Below, in pieces: positions 1-12,510 of a stretch of DNA of 64,000 nt. The DNA is taken from NCBI GenBank assembly GCA_000697355.1, contig JNEN01001256.1, forward strand, positions 434,001 to 498,000, given 5' to 3'. Below the pieces are notes generated by a model. The model had not been told where the DNA came from. It saw nothing but the letters and a program-made list of their open reading frames with translations, and ran no database searches. The DNA comes from Syncephalastrum monosporum B8922. Lineage: Eukaryota > Mucoromycota > Mucoromycetes > Mucorales > Syncephalastraceae. Every line of letters begins with the position of its first letter. Position 1 is the first letter of the stretch. A program made the position numbers and the translations under genes.

Positions 1-403
1 GACGTTCGCCCAATTGCCCTTGGCCGCTCGCATATGCAGCTTGAATGGCTTGCATTCTTCACGGGCGGTTTCTGCGTTTGAGAGTAAATCAAAAAGTTCA
101 ACCGATTATGCGAGGATTGATAGCATGTAGAGCTCTCGTCCTCTAGTAGGTGTACCATCGATCTTCCTTTTTTCTTTGTTCTCCAAAGTGGACCTTATGG
201 CTGTTGAGTAACAAAGCAAATCGTTGCAGGCTCATCGTGTGCTTCAGGACGCGGTAGATACCTTGAATGCTGTAGAAACCTTGTTCATACAGCCCAGTCG
301 ATTCCTCATCCTCCTTAGTGAACAGAAGTTTGGCGACCTTGACGATGTCACCTCGTGCTTCTTCTGACGAAGAGGTGGTTGCACTTTTGTTTTCGTCTGA
401 CAT
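1..403 (-). CDS. Unknown protein, 5' part only (runs off left edge)
   Basis: Three exons on the minus strand: 403-262, 200-156 and 71 to beyond position 1. Exon phases agree (142 and 45 nt, then an acceptor ending GCAG), so they read as one frame beginning MSDENKSATTSSSEEARGD. About 86 residues are visible. They are hydrophilic, Lys/Glu rich and probably helical, with no signal peptide or membrane segment; the last visible part has one Cys and runs KPFKLHMRAAKGNW. I do not recognise the family. The start is the first Met after an upstream in-frame stop-rich stretch. Reading exon 1 straight through gives a 96-residue ORF with no family resemblance, and the spliced model is preferred because the downstream exon fits in phase. 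The C-terminal part lies outside the window, so function cannot be judged. Confidence 0.5.
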
Positions 404-1514
404 GTACAAGGAGAATGAGCACAGGTCTTTCAAGTTCCTTTGATAAAGATCCTTTGCTCACATTTCTCTTCGGCATTACTATTTTCTGGGCTCACTGGCT
501 GTGCTCCCGGGTACGACTTGTGTTAAATGATAGTTCGCAGTGATAGTTTTGCCCATTGCAAGCGGGGTGGGTTTGGCTTAAAGAGGTGATGCAAAAGGTG
601 TCAGAGAGTATACAAGGACAGTCTGAAAGTAAAGAATCGTTCAATCTGGGACAGTGAATGGGTCTTCATTTTTGAAAAGTCAACCAGGGAGTCGCGTTTA
701 TTGGCCCAACAGACAATGAGTGCATGCGTACATTGAAGACGTAAATGAGAGACCAAAAAGACGGAGCGTAAAAACATACCGTATAAATCATGATGAACAT
801 CCGCTCAGCATTATCGAAGAACACTAAGGATAACCAAGGCACAGACTCCCAACGTATAACGATGCAAGAATTACAAGGCCCACTCAATCATAGCATGGAA
901 GAAGGCTTGCAAGAAAATCATGACCGAGAAAGTAACCAGGAACAAGTCATTCAGCAAGACGTCCTAATGGGATTCCTTAAGCGACCTTTCCCCTGTCAAA
1001 GGCGGAAAGAATAAAAGGAGTCCTTACCGCAAGCCTACCGCTGAGCACAAGAAGATGGCCATTAGACTTGCGTACCTGGAGCATACTCAGGTGGATGACA
1101 TAGCCAAGCAGCTTGAGTATGATCCCACGAGCTTCAGAAGATTCTTGCTGGACAATAGAAATAGACCAAGACCACGCATAAACTCCCAAAATCGGTCGTA
1201 AACGGAGTTCCTGGTTTCTGGACCTTTTTCGAGACAGAGATCGCGCCTGAGTTATCATTTGTTTTCCATTATCGTGTCAATCATTCTATCCTACTACGAT
1301 GCTTGCGGACACTACCTTTCCGAACCGGTCTCTCCAACGGTGATTGTCGTTGGTCATTGACTATCAAGAGTCCTCCTCAGGCACAAACGACCAGGCTGCA
1401 GATGACTACGTCTGGACTTTGCCTGAAGACATGGTGTTACATTTTGAATCACATTACATATATCATCATATCTACAAATTTTAATCAAAATTTACGTACC
1501 TGGACAACGGGCAG

Positions 1515-2455
1515 ATGAACGTCCATCAGGCCGCCCAAAAAGCCTGCATCAGCAAGTCCGTGGCTTACGAGCTCAGCCATTTGAGGGACAAGTGTCCTGG
1601 CATCCTTCCTGGATTCAAGCCGAGAAGCCAAGTCCGCTTGAGTGAGCTCTCTAGGGATCACGAACTTTTCCTCAAGGATTACCTTGAAAACTTTGGGCCG
1701 AACCTCATCCTGAAGCAAGTGGCTGATACTGTCAATAACAGCACGGAATGTAAGTTTAAGTTTAAGCCTCAAGACGTCAGTGAAATGAAGGCATGTCTAA
1801 GTCTGAATACATATAATAATAGGCCAGATGACCAGAAGCGCTGTCAAATCGTACTTGGAGGAAACACTCTCGTTCACAATCGAGATTGTCACTCCTCCTT
1901 CCGATGCCGACTCGCAGATGGAAGCCAGAAAGTCGTTCGTTGCTTCTTTGGTGCAGCATGGTGTGGCGTACGAGTCCAACTGCCTGTTCTTTGGCGGTTG
2001 CAAGCTCGCACGCAGAGACACCGTACTCCCACCAGGCGGCCATATCGTCAAGCCTGAAAAAGCGGTGCACCAAGCACAGCTAGACGAAAGGCTTCAGATC
2101 CGACCACTTCCTGCTGTTCGTACAAGAGATGATCAGGATCGCCAAGGAACAGAAGAGAACCGATCTCTTTTTCTTTCTGGAGGATTGCGACCTGAGCCGG
2201 AACCGGCAAGTGGTTGAAGCCATCGGAAAGGCCGGTTCCACCCCCGTTCTCCTACCTGCCGGTTCTCCTTCTTTCACTCCCACCTCTTTCTTTTGGAAGA
2301 AGGTGAAAGACCAAATCCGGAGAGAGCCTCTGACCATCAGGGATGACCTGACTGTCAGGGTGAAAGAAGTAGTCCAAAATATCACCCAGGCGAAATGCAA
2401 GCTTTGGGTGGATATGTGCAAGGATTCGCTCGGAGGGTATATGCCCTCTCAATAA
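1515..2455 (+). pseudogene. IS630/Tc1-type transposase-derived gene, catalytic residues lost
   Basis: Exon 1 (1515-1756 or so) encodes a helix-turn-helix-like region starting MNVHQAAQKACISKSVAYEL. A GTAAGT donor at 1750 joins an acceptor at 1820 (AATAG) in phase, continuing MTRSAVKSYLEETLSF. A last exon from about 2082 gives HFLLFVQEMIRIAKEQ, LEDCDLSRNRQVVEAI, LPAGSPSFTPTSFFWKKVK and ends near GGYMPSQ. The order matches the IS630/Tc1 superfamily: HTH, an NCxF-VDEA block, an xMDNxxIH block, then PPYSPxLNPIExxW. At the three acidic positions I read Gly-Gly (NCLFFGGC), Glu (LEDC) and Ser/Phe (PTSFFW). The segment between catalytic blocks 1 and 2 is also much shorter than usual. HTH-like coding pieces at 790-1014 and 1011-1200, in other frames, may be 5' exons or relics. 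It is either a decaying transposon or a domesticated DNA-binding remnant. Confidence 0.6.
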
Positions 2456-2962
2456 AGCACCTTCATTGTGGACGGTCATTGTACCTATTTTTCTTCCAAG
2501 GGATGACTTTTTCACCTGTATTTTATATTTTGTTCCAAGGGAAGAATTTTTCTCCACCTCAGCTGTGAATTTTTGGTGGCTGCTGCTGGTTCTCCCCCCA
2601 TGTGTCGTCTGTCTTTTGGCAGGCGGAGCAAATCAGAGCATCTGGGCAAGTCAAAGGTGGAGAATTCAACTAACCGCGGTCAGGACTAGTCCAACTTTAA
2701 TTTGAAGCTGCCTATCTGAACACTTTGGCTGCAAATTGGTGTCAGCAGTCAAGAGTGGACGAGTAAGGTCTCAGGATACGTGTAACAAACATGGGATATA
2801 ATTAGACAATGAGCAGGATGGCGCGGCCAAGATATACACACAGCCACACGAGGCACTCGGAAACACCCATCATAGCACTTCTCATATATATATATTAAAA
2901 AAAAAAAAACGGACGATGTCATGCAGATCCTGCTTGCTCTGAAATAATTTAATCTCACAGCC

Positions 2963-3428
2963 ATGAACAGTACCGAGCTTTATGGTATCATCGGAGCCTT
3001 CGGAGGTCTCTTATGCATCGTAGCCGGGGTGCTACTTATACGCTTTCTCTGTAAGAGGCGTGGACGTTATTCGCGGACAGGTAAGTTCCTTACAGAAAAC
3101 TGAGAGGTCATTTTTACGGACCTGTCCCTTATCATCAGATGAAGATATGTCCGAAGTGCCAGAACCACGGCAAATTACCTCTATCGATAGGGGATCATCC
3201 GACCTATACGAGCAAAGACGCACCAGCAGTATGATAGACGATGATGAAACACTCGTAGGAGAATCCCTGCCGCTGTATCAGGAACATGCGGATACTGTAA
3301 GACTGCCAGCGTACCGCGAGCGTGCGAGACCACCCGCAAGTCGCGAGCATGTGAGACCGTCAGCATATCACGAGCGGCTCCTGGAAGATAACAACTACTA
3401 CTATTATTTACCACATGTATTCTTTTAA
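2963..3428 (+). CDS. Small single-pass membrane protein with Pro/Tyr repeats
   Basis: Two exons, 2963-3080 and 3139-3428, with a 58-nt intron (GTAAGT..CATCAG); phase 1 on both sides. The product is about 135 residues. Residues 4-29 form one hydrophobic segment with small residues (YGIIGAFGGLLCIVAGVLLI), followed by the stop-transfer run CKRRGR, so a short outside N terminus and a cytoplasmic tail are likely. The tail is acidic and then carries about four degenerate units of the type (L/P)(P/S)(A/L)Y-x-E-(R/H): SLPLYQEH, RLPAYRER, RPPASREH, RPSAYHER. These resemble PY motifs that bind WW domains of Rsp5/Nedd4-type ligases, but none is a perfect PPxY. It ends with a run of four tyrosines. Family not recognised; an adaptor role for a ubiquitin ligase is only a guess. 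Confidence 0.65.
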
Positions 3429-4972
3429 CCGACTTGTACATATAAACAGACACATAGACCTATATCTGAGCATGAACGATTGATGCTTTTGATCCTCCAT
3501 TGTGACAATTACATTATCACTCGGTGCCACTTGAGACGCCCTGGGCTGTGTGGTACTTTAGTCCATTGAGTCAGTCTTCTCTCATTACCGTGTTATCTGG
3601 CTGGGCAATGACGTAGATACACTGAACATGGTAGATATATCCTGTACATATAATACAATAATGACGTCGAAGCATCGATCCTTGTACGTGAATTAATAAG
3701 CAATCTCGAGGTTGGCTATGCAAATCAGCTCAATATCACATATTGGATTCTCTATCATTCAGACGGGCCCTGGGAAAGCCAAAGCACGAGATGCGGCCAG
3801 CCAACCAGAAGCGGGCGCTTTCTGCTATTGCTCGCGGACGCGTCGCAGGCGAATTGCCCGAACTTATGATGACCACAGCCACCACCGAGATAGCAACGCA
3901 GCCCTCTCTGCTGCCCAGAGCCCGGAAAGATAGGTAAGCGGAGGACACGTCCAGATGGGGGGAAATAGAGAAATTGATATTTCTATCGAAACTCTATCGT
4001 TGAGCGGCGAGGCAGCTAATTACCTCCGGCAAAAGTACCCACTTAAATATGTGCACCAAAGCAGTTGTCAAGTCTTGCGCAACGTCCATGGGTTGACGAC
4101 AGCTAAAAAGTAAAGTATATGCCAAAGGCGAGTATCTGTCTGGAATATGTGCTTTTTTTTTATAATTACGACGATGAGATGGGTGACCTGAAATGCCATT
4201 GTCTCTAGACGAGCTAAGCGATGGGCAACGATTGTCAAATACAGTTTGAACAGCCAACATGCGCATTCTTTCAGGTATTCCACGGAACTAAGCTTTCCTT
4301 TTCTACAGCAGAAGTCCTTCCCAATTTATCATTTTAGACTATTTTGGATGTGAAGAAAATTTTTTCAGCCCATAACAGTGGAATAGTCAGATCCTGGCGA
4401 AAACGCTGTACATGTGGTATGGTGGCCCAGCGCTTCTCGTCATGCCTCCCTCACATCAAGAAACCATGCCAAAGACATGATTCCCATCCGCAGTAGGGAG
4501 CTTGCTCGTTAAAAAGCCAGAGAAATCATCACACTTTCCAGTAGTTAGGAAGATTTGTCAAAGAGCAATATTTTCAGGGCAGAGCGTCCTTTATATAGAC
4601 TTTTAGCTTTGCGAGTCACAACCATTTTAGCTCAGCTCAAACTCCCGCTGTTCAGGAAAAGAGAGTCCCGAAAGAGACACCGCGCAAACAAGGACTAAAC
4701 CCCGGCTTGCTGTCACACAGTCGCGTGACGCGATAATGGACTGCCTGACTATCCGGATGTGAAGTAGGGGTGGGGGAGGAGGGCGTATAAGAGACATAAC
4801 GACAGAGAGGATCACAAATGCTCAACGCTTTCACTTTTTCAAAAAAAAAAAAAAAACTATCCAGTACAAGTCACATGAGGAGATAAGATGTGATGGGGGA
4901 ATATAGGTGACGGCGCAAAGAAAAGAATAAAGGAAACAGGCCTTCTCTTTGAAGCCAGATCGTCTAGGCTCT
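3429..4972. other. Intergenic; one exon-like island
   Basis: No full gene is visible. The segment 3767-3932 is GC-richer than its surroundings, is bounded by an acceptor-like ATTCAG and a donor-like AGGTAAGC, and is open in more than one frame on the plus strand. One frame reads RALGKPKHEMRPANQKRAL, which looks exon-like but joins to nothing I can find. The rest is AT-rich with an A15-type run at 4841-4855. Confidence 0.3.
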
Positions 4973-6923
<1,951 letters not shown>

Positions 6924-8525
6924 GGTGAGGAAGGATCAGCGACCAAGTGAATGAGACACAATCAGTATTATAAGTGTAGATAGAGGATAAAGAAGAAAAA
7001 AAGGGTAGAGACACGACTGAATGGAGTGTGTCTGGTTATAGGCAAGCAGGTTCTCTTGGCGTAAAGGACAACAGAAAGGGCAAGGAAGAAGGAGAGGGAG
7101 AAGACATTCCGCTTTCACACTCCGACCTGCGACATTCCGCTCGCCAATCAGATCTTTTCAAACCGCCACCATGGCCAATAAGAATGATTCAAAGAATATA
7201 GTGCATTAAAACACACCTTCAGCCAATGAAATCCAGTCAAGTAGACCGTACATGCCTGGTGGACATATATCCATGGCAGCTGTATGCGCGCTTTACAAGC
7301 GCCACAAAAGCAGATGCAATAATACTGATTACCAGCGCCATGTGATGCTTGAGTGCAGGGAATATCGGACATTGCTATCAATATTATTGTGCGCATAATC
7401 ACTGTACACTTGGCAATAGATCAAAGGTAGAAAGCAAGGTGCCTGCGTCCCACAAGCGTAAAGGACTTAAACGGTACCCAATCTATCTGAAGTCTTTAAG
7501 GAGACATCTGCTAGAGATAACAGTCTCCTTCGTATCTCGCGTGTTTATAACGCATTTTTAGTCATTCAGTATCCTGTTACCAGCATAAACCATCGCTGCG
7601 AGTGTTTGTGGCGATGTCAATAGCTTTCTCGCTCTCTTTCAACGTTCAAAAACGAAGCCATTTTGTAGCATCTGCCAAGAACTGCATCAGCAAGTTTTCG
7701 GTTCTAGCTACTCACATTTGTTTTTTGTCACATATGCGGTCCCAACGAGTTTTGGCGGCTTGAGCAGGGCACGCGCGCTACCCACCCTACGACGTCCAAA
7801 GAGTCTTTCAAATCGTTGTTTGGAGCCGGCAACCGGTCGAATATTTTCTAGATGCAATCCATAAACCGCATGACGGCCAGCAACGGCTAAAGAGGCTCGG
7901 TGAGGTGAGGCAAAGTAGTCTGCAGCGGGGCCTCTCTGCTCGAAGCGTCCCGGCCAAGACAAATACTTTTCCTGCCAAGACAAGCAGAACAACGCTGTAT
8001 GCGCCGCGCACAAAGCACAAGCATATGTGGCAATGATAGGTGTTTTTCCTTCCCTATTATTCATATACATGTGTACATATGAGCGTACTGCGTGTGGCAA
8101 AATATCACGCATGGAGACAAGGCCCGCATCAATCTCCCTCTTTCTCGTGCTCGGCCTTTTTTCTCGACGGTATTCCCGTCCGGCCAGTAAACGTATACTA
8201 TGCGCGCCTTTATAGTACAAATGTTAAAGAAGACTGACGTTTACAGAAGGTCCGCATTGATCTACTATTAAGGCGTTGAATTGACACACTCTCCACGCAA
8301 AGACAGACAGATGTACCCTGCCGTGATGCTGTAGTTTGTAAATAGGCTTTTGTGTGGTCGTATTGTACAGATATAAACTTCATTCGATGGGAAGGAGGCA
8401 GCGCCAGAGGACGGATTCCGAAGACATGGCAAGGCGAAATCCCAGCATAGTCGTGTGTCATACAAGGTGGAGAAGGTAGAGTACGTAGCAATAAGTGGCT
8501 TTTTTTTTCTCTTTGTCGTTTATTA
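6924..8525. other. Intergenic between VPS4 and SmG; no firm gene
   Basis: This 1.6 kb holds the VPS4 promoter side (CCAAT pentamers near 7143 and 7173) and the SmG 3' side. A GC-richer block at about 7760-8035 is open on the plus strand without an initiator (VQRVFQIVVWSRQPVEYFLD onward, stop at 8034). An acceptor-like TTGAGCAG precedes it, so it could be a terminal exon, but I find no matching upstream exon. The 170-codon ORF on the opposite strand (7708-8220) overlaps it and looks like its shadow or chance. Confidence 0.3.
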
Positions 8526-8934
8526 TTAGATGCGTTCGAGTGCTTCCATAAGGGCGATGCTGTTACCACGGATGACCTAGTGTGCGACATGTCAATAAGT
8601 ACACGCGTCTATAAGGTAATAAGTTGAACGGTTATACGTACGACCATGCCCATGTGGTTTTTCTCCGTTGCGCTCACGTCCTCCACAGCGTCGTCGAGGA
8701 CAATGTTCATGAAGGGATCGTAGCCTCGGAGCACACCGGTGACGCGTCGATCACCGTTCAGCTGAAGCGAGAGTCGCTTGTCCATATAGCTATAGTTATA
8801 GTTATAGTTATAGTTATAGTTATAGTTATAGTTATAGTCATAGTTATACAGTGGATAGCCGTGAGTGATGACGAAGAGGGTGCAGATGGGATGAATGCGT
8901 ACCGTTTCAATTCGGGAGTAGGTGCTTTCGGCAT
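8526..8934 (-). CDS. SNRPG: Small nuclear ribonucleoprotein SmG
   Basis: Three exons, 8934-8903, 8789-8642 and 8576-8526, give 76 residues, the same length as human SmG. It is one of the seven Sm proteins that form the ring on U1, U2, U4 and U5 snRNAs in pre-mRNA splicing. The sequence starts MPKAPTPELKRYMDKRLSLQ; the Sm1 motif follows with GVLRGYDPFMNIVLDD, and Sm2 is MVVIRGNSIALMEALERI, including the family's IRG-N signature. Phases are 2, 0 and end. The first intron (8902-8790) ends in a TATAGT microsatellite that provides its 3' splice-site region. The gene is divergent from the PPR gene at 9328 and shares an approximately 390-bp upstream region with it. Confidence 0.95.
8791..8838. repeat. 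Hexanucleotide microsatellite (TATAGT)8 at a SmG 3' splice site
   Basis: Eight perfect head-to-tail TATAGT copies on the plus strand, followed by one imperfect copy. In the SmG transcript this reads (ACTATA)8 and runs straight into the acceptor TATAG at the start of exon 2, so the repeat takes the place of branch site and polypyrimidine tract. The sense repeat unit contains no AG, so the first AG after it is the splice site. Confidence 0.9.
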
Positions 8935-9327
8935 GGTGTGCGCGCGTAATAGATCTACAAAAAAAGCGGTGAATGGAACAGGTTGATATGGGGATGGATT
9001 ACGAGATGAGAGTCAAAATGCTTACGTGTTGGATGACTCGAAAGAGAGGCAGAAGAGGAGAAGAGGAGATATCAAGAGAAAAAAGAAGAAGCGAAGGAGG
9101 GAGGTGATGCGGATGGAGGTGAGGACGAGGAGACTGCTACGTAGAAGAATACAGGTAGGATTGCAGCTGCGTAAAGCGGCTTGGATGGCGCGAGGACTGC
9201 TTTTCGCCTAAAGCAGGTGCTTAAGACATACGAAATTCATAAGCGTCGGGCCTGTCATTATTTCGCTACAAGACACACACACACAGACCCTTCTCCTCCT
9301 TTCTCTTACATAGCTTTTCCTGTTTTG

Positions 9328-12300
9328 ATGCTGCCGTCCACCTTTGGGGGTACTTGCCGCAACTGCAAGGTATTTGATACTCTCTACTCAATTAAGGGCT
9401 ACCCACTCATATATATGCTGCATTGCCAGAAATATGTACGCGAGCTGGACGCGCGCGCATTACGCATTGTGGAAACGCTGACACATGCCAGCCCAATACC
9501 CTCCTTGAAACGCCAGCACCATGTTTTGACACGTTCGGCCGTATCCACGCGACGGAAATCCTCCAATTTACCCGTACCTCTACCGCCCTTAATATACACC
9601 TCGCCTGCACTCCTCCTCCCCGCGTCTCGAACCCTGTCCACCTCCTCTGCTACCTTTGACAGCAACAAAAATAGCAATAGCAATAGCAGAGGCAGCAGTG
9701 GCAAAGGCAAAAATGTGGCTACTGTTGATCCCGAGACGTCTGCGTCCCTCTTCTCGGCTGCGCTCGAGCAGTCCTCTGCTATCACAGCGCAGTCTCTCGT
9801 GAGCGCCATTCTCCACCACCTCAAAAAACGGACACCCAACCCACCCCGTGCCTGGGACGGCTATACCGACCTGGCGCTGCGGGACATGCTGCCCTATCTC
9901 TCGCGCGATCACTACAGCGAACTCATTCGGTTATTCGGTGCACGTGCCAACCACGCCGACGCACTGCAATACGTGCTCGCCCTGATAGAAGACATGAAGG
10001 CGCTCGGTCACGGCGTTGGCGATCGAGAGAAGCTGACCCTGATGCGCCTGCTAGGCATGAACGGCAAGATCAGCGCCATGGAGCACCTCTTTGCCGACAT
10101 TCGCACCTCGCCGCATCTGGGTCCCGACGATCAGAAGCTGTTCAACACAGTCCTGACCATCTACCAAGCCCAGCGCCATCGCATTGGTTTCGTAAAGACG
10201 GCCGAGCAGTCCATGGAGGTCTACGACGACATGATCCAGCGCGGCATCATCCCGACCGCAGCGACGACTCGCCTCCTCATGGAAAACGTGCGCTCGGCGG
10301 GCTATGCCTCCGAGATGGTGAAAAGCGTATGGGCGTGGTTCTGGAAACTCACGGGCGATAGCGTTACCAAGGAGGGACGTTCGTTTGACCTGTCTCTCTA
10401 CAAGGAAATGGTCATGTATTTCACGAGCGCAGGCCATCCGAGCTATGCCCTCGAGATCAGCGACCGGATGGTCCAGCAAAATATCCCACGCGACGTCCAG
10501 CTCATGACAGCCCTGATCCACAAGGTTGGTCGCGCCGGCAACGTCGAGCGAGCCGGCCAACTCTTTCAGGAGATGCTCCGTGTCGACCGAATTGCGCCAA
10601 CGCGTGTCACTTTCAATGCCCTGATCGACGTGTACGCCCACAAGCGACCCGAACCCGACCCGGCCGGCGCGATCGACGTCTATGACCGCCTCGAAGAATT
10701 CGGCCTCGAGCCGGATGCCTATACACTCGGCCCGCTCATCGACATGTTTGCCAAGCAGGGTGATTTGCACATCGTCAAGCAGCTCTACAATGACATGGTC
10801 AAGGCCCGTCGGCTGCGCCCGACCTCGCACATCTACTCGTCGCTTATTGAGTGCTTCATCAACAATGACGACACGTCGGCGGCCATCCAGGTATTTGAGC
10901 TCATGAAACAACGCAAGCCCATCGACGAACGACCCAACGAAGTCACGTACAACCTGCTGGTGCGCTCGTATGCGCGCTCGCGCGACTTTAAGCGCGCGAT
11001 TGCCATGCTGTCGGCCATGCACGAGGCTGGGGTGGCGCCGAACGCACGGACCTTTACGCCGTTACTGGGCGTGATCGCTGACGATGGCAACGTGGAGGGT
11101 GTGAAGCGCATTATGGAGAAGATGCAGGAGCTCGACGTGGAGCCGACCGTACATACCTACACGGCTCTGCTGGAGACGTACGCCAAGGCGGGCGATCTTG
11201 AGCGGTCCGAGTTCGTGTTCAAGGAGCTAAAGCAGCGCTGCATACCCAACGTAGAGCCGTATAATACGCTGCTCTATATCTACACCAAAAAGAACGAGAT
11301 GGACAAAGTCCTGGACACTTACAAGCGGATGCTCAAATCCTACATCAAGATGAACTCATATACCTATGCGCTGCTGATGCTTTTCTTTTCCCGTCGCAAG
11401 GAGATCGCGGCCGTGGAGCGTCTGATGGATTCAATGACTACGCAGGGTGTCGATCCGCACGTGCACAATTGGACGGTGCTGATGCAAGCCTATCTCGACA
11501 ATGGCCAGTTCCAGGAAGGTTTGAACGTGCTCGAACGGATGCGGAAGGCTGGGGTCGGGCCAAGCAACGTGACGCTGAGTATCCTCATTGATGCCTGTGT
11601 TCGAGAGGAGAGCATCAGTCTTGCCGAGTCGCTCCTAGACGACGCCATTGAACGCTCCCGATCCAACGCCCGCTCGGACGTTCACTACGGCGATTTTGAG
11701 CCGACGAGTGACAGCCAGAACACGGCCACACGCGATATGTATCGCAGCCACCTGCCAAGGACGATTGAGGACGTCTTGGCCAGCCGTACCTACGAAAAGC
11801 CGGAGACAAAGCCGTTGCCGCCACACATGTTCAATCCGCTCCTGAAAGCCTATACCCAGAACAACAGCACGGAGCAGACCCACGCGCTTTTCAAGACGAT
11901 GTTGGACCTCGGAGTCGAGGTGAGCGTGCCGGTGTACGTGACAATGATGCAGACCTATAGCAAGGAAGGCGCGTACGACGCGGTGGAGGTACTCTGGCGG
12001 GGACTGCGGGAACGACCAGGCCAGACGGTGACGTTGCCAGATGGGACGGAGATCACAATACCCAGGCAGATTTATAGCAACGAGATTATTGACCTACTGA
12101 ACGGCGAGAAGCCGCCCGCGGTGGCGTCCAAGGTGGACACGCCGTTTGCGCTGACGGTGTATATGGACAGTCTGATCGCACAGGAGCAGTACGCGGAGAG
12201 TGTGGATCTATGGCAGGCTTTGCAGTCGGAGTCGTATCCGTTTGACGCACACAATTACAATCGGTACGTGGTGGTCTTGCTTCGGATGGGGCAGCAAACG

Positions 12301-12510
12301 GAAGCGATGCGGACCGCGCACACGTACTTGCTGCAGAGTGCCGCACGTCGGTCGATCCGACGACGGGATGATCCGGCAGCGCTGGACGTGTCAGCTTTGG
12401 AACTGGAGACCTGCCACGAATTTGTTCAAGCGCTCGATTTGGCTGTCACGGATGAGCAGTTCCTGCGACAGACCGTGGTGGAGACGATCCAGAAGCAAAT
12501 GCATGTGTAA
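9328..12510 (+). CDS. Pentatricopeptide repeat (PPR) protein, probably mitochondrial
   Basis: A single long exon. I use the Met at 9328 (1060 residues); an in-frame Met at 9181 would add 49 residues encoded by CA-rich sequence that looks like leader. The N-terminal 130 residues are rich in Arg, Ser and Leu and poor in acids, as in mitochondrial targeting peptides, followed by a Ser/Asn/Gly linker. From about residue 200 to the end there are many 35-residue helical hairpins with the PPR pattern, for example VTFNALIDVYAH, EVTYNLLVRSYAR, HTYTALLETYAKAGDLE and HNWTVLMQAYLDNGQFQEG. PPR tracts bind single-stranded RNA base by base, so a role in mitochondrial RNA processing, stability or translation is expected. 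The target cannot be read here. Codon use is GC-richer than the flanks. Confidence 0.88.
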   Translation: MLPSTFGGTCRNCKVFDTLYSIKGYPLIYMLHCQKYVRELDARALRIVETLTHASPIPSLKRQHHVLTRSAVSTRRKSSNLPVPLPPLIYTSPALLLPASRTLSTSSATFDSNKNSNSNSRGSSGKGKNVATVDPETSASLFSAALEQSSAITAQSLVSAILHHLKKRTPNPPRAWDGYTDLALRDMLPYLSRDHYSELIRLFGARANHADALQYVLALIEDMKALGHGVGDREKLTLMRLLGMNGKISAMEHLFADIRTSPHLGPDDQKLFNTVLTIYQAQRHRIGFVKTAEQSMEVYDDMIQRGIIPTAATTRLLMENVRSAGYASEMVKSVWAWFWKLTGDSVTKEGRSFDLSLYKEMVMYFTSAGHPSYALEISDRMVQQNIPRDVQLMTALIHKVGRAGNVERAGQLFQEMLRVDRIAPTRVTFNALIDVYAHKRPEPDPAGAIDVYDRLEEFGLEPDAYTLGPLIDMFAKQGDLHIVKQLYNDMVKARRLRPTSHIYSSLIECFINNDDTSAAIQVFELMKQRKPIDERPNEVTYNLLVRSYARSRDFKRAIAMLSAMHEAGVAPNARTFTPLLGVIADDGNVEGVKRIMEKMQELDVEPTVHTYTALLETYAKAGDLERSEFVFKELKQRCIPNVEPYNTLLYIYTKKNEMDKVLDTYKRMLKSYIKMNSYTYALLMLFFSRRKEIAAVERLMDSMTTQGVDPHVHNWTVLMQAYLDNGQFQEGLNVLERMRKAGVGPSNVTLSILIDACVREESISLAESLLDDAIERSRSNARSDVHYGDFEPTSDSQNTATRDMYRSHLPRTIEDVLASRTYEKPETKPLPPHMFNPLLKAYTQNNSTEQTHALFKTMLDLGVEVSVPVYVTMMQTYSKEGAYDAVEVLWRGLRERPGQTVTLPDGTEITIPRQIYSNEIIDLLNGEKPPAVASKVDTPFALTVYMDSLIAQEQYAESVDLWQALQSESYPFDAHNYNRYVVVLLRMGQQTEAMRTAHTYLLQSAARRSIRRRDDPAALDVSALELETCHEFVQALDLAVTDEQFLRQTVVETIQKQMHV

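Noticed and set aside
7708..8220. 170-codon minus-strand ORF
   Set aside because: Overlaps a competing frame on the other strand, has no recognisable motif, and its composition explains its openness.
10051..11022. 323-codon ORF on the minus strand inside the PPR gene
   Set aside because: It lies antisense to clear PPR repeats in GC-rich codons, which leaves the antisense frame open by composition; no domain is readable.
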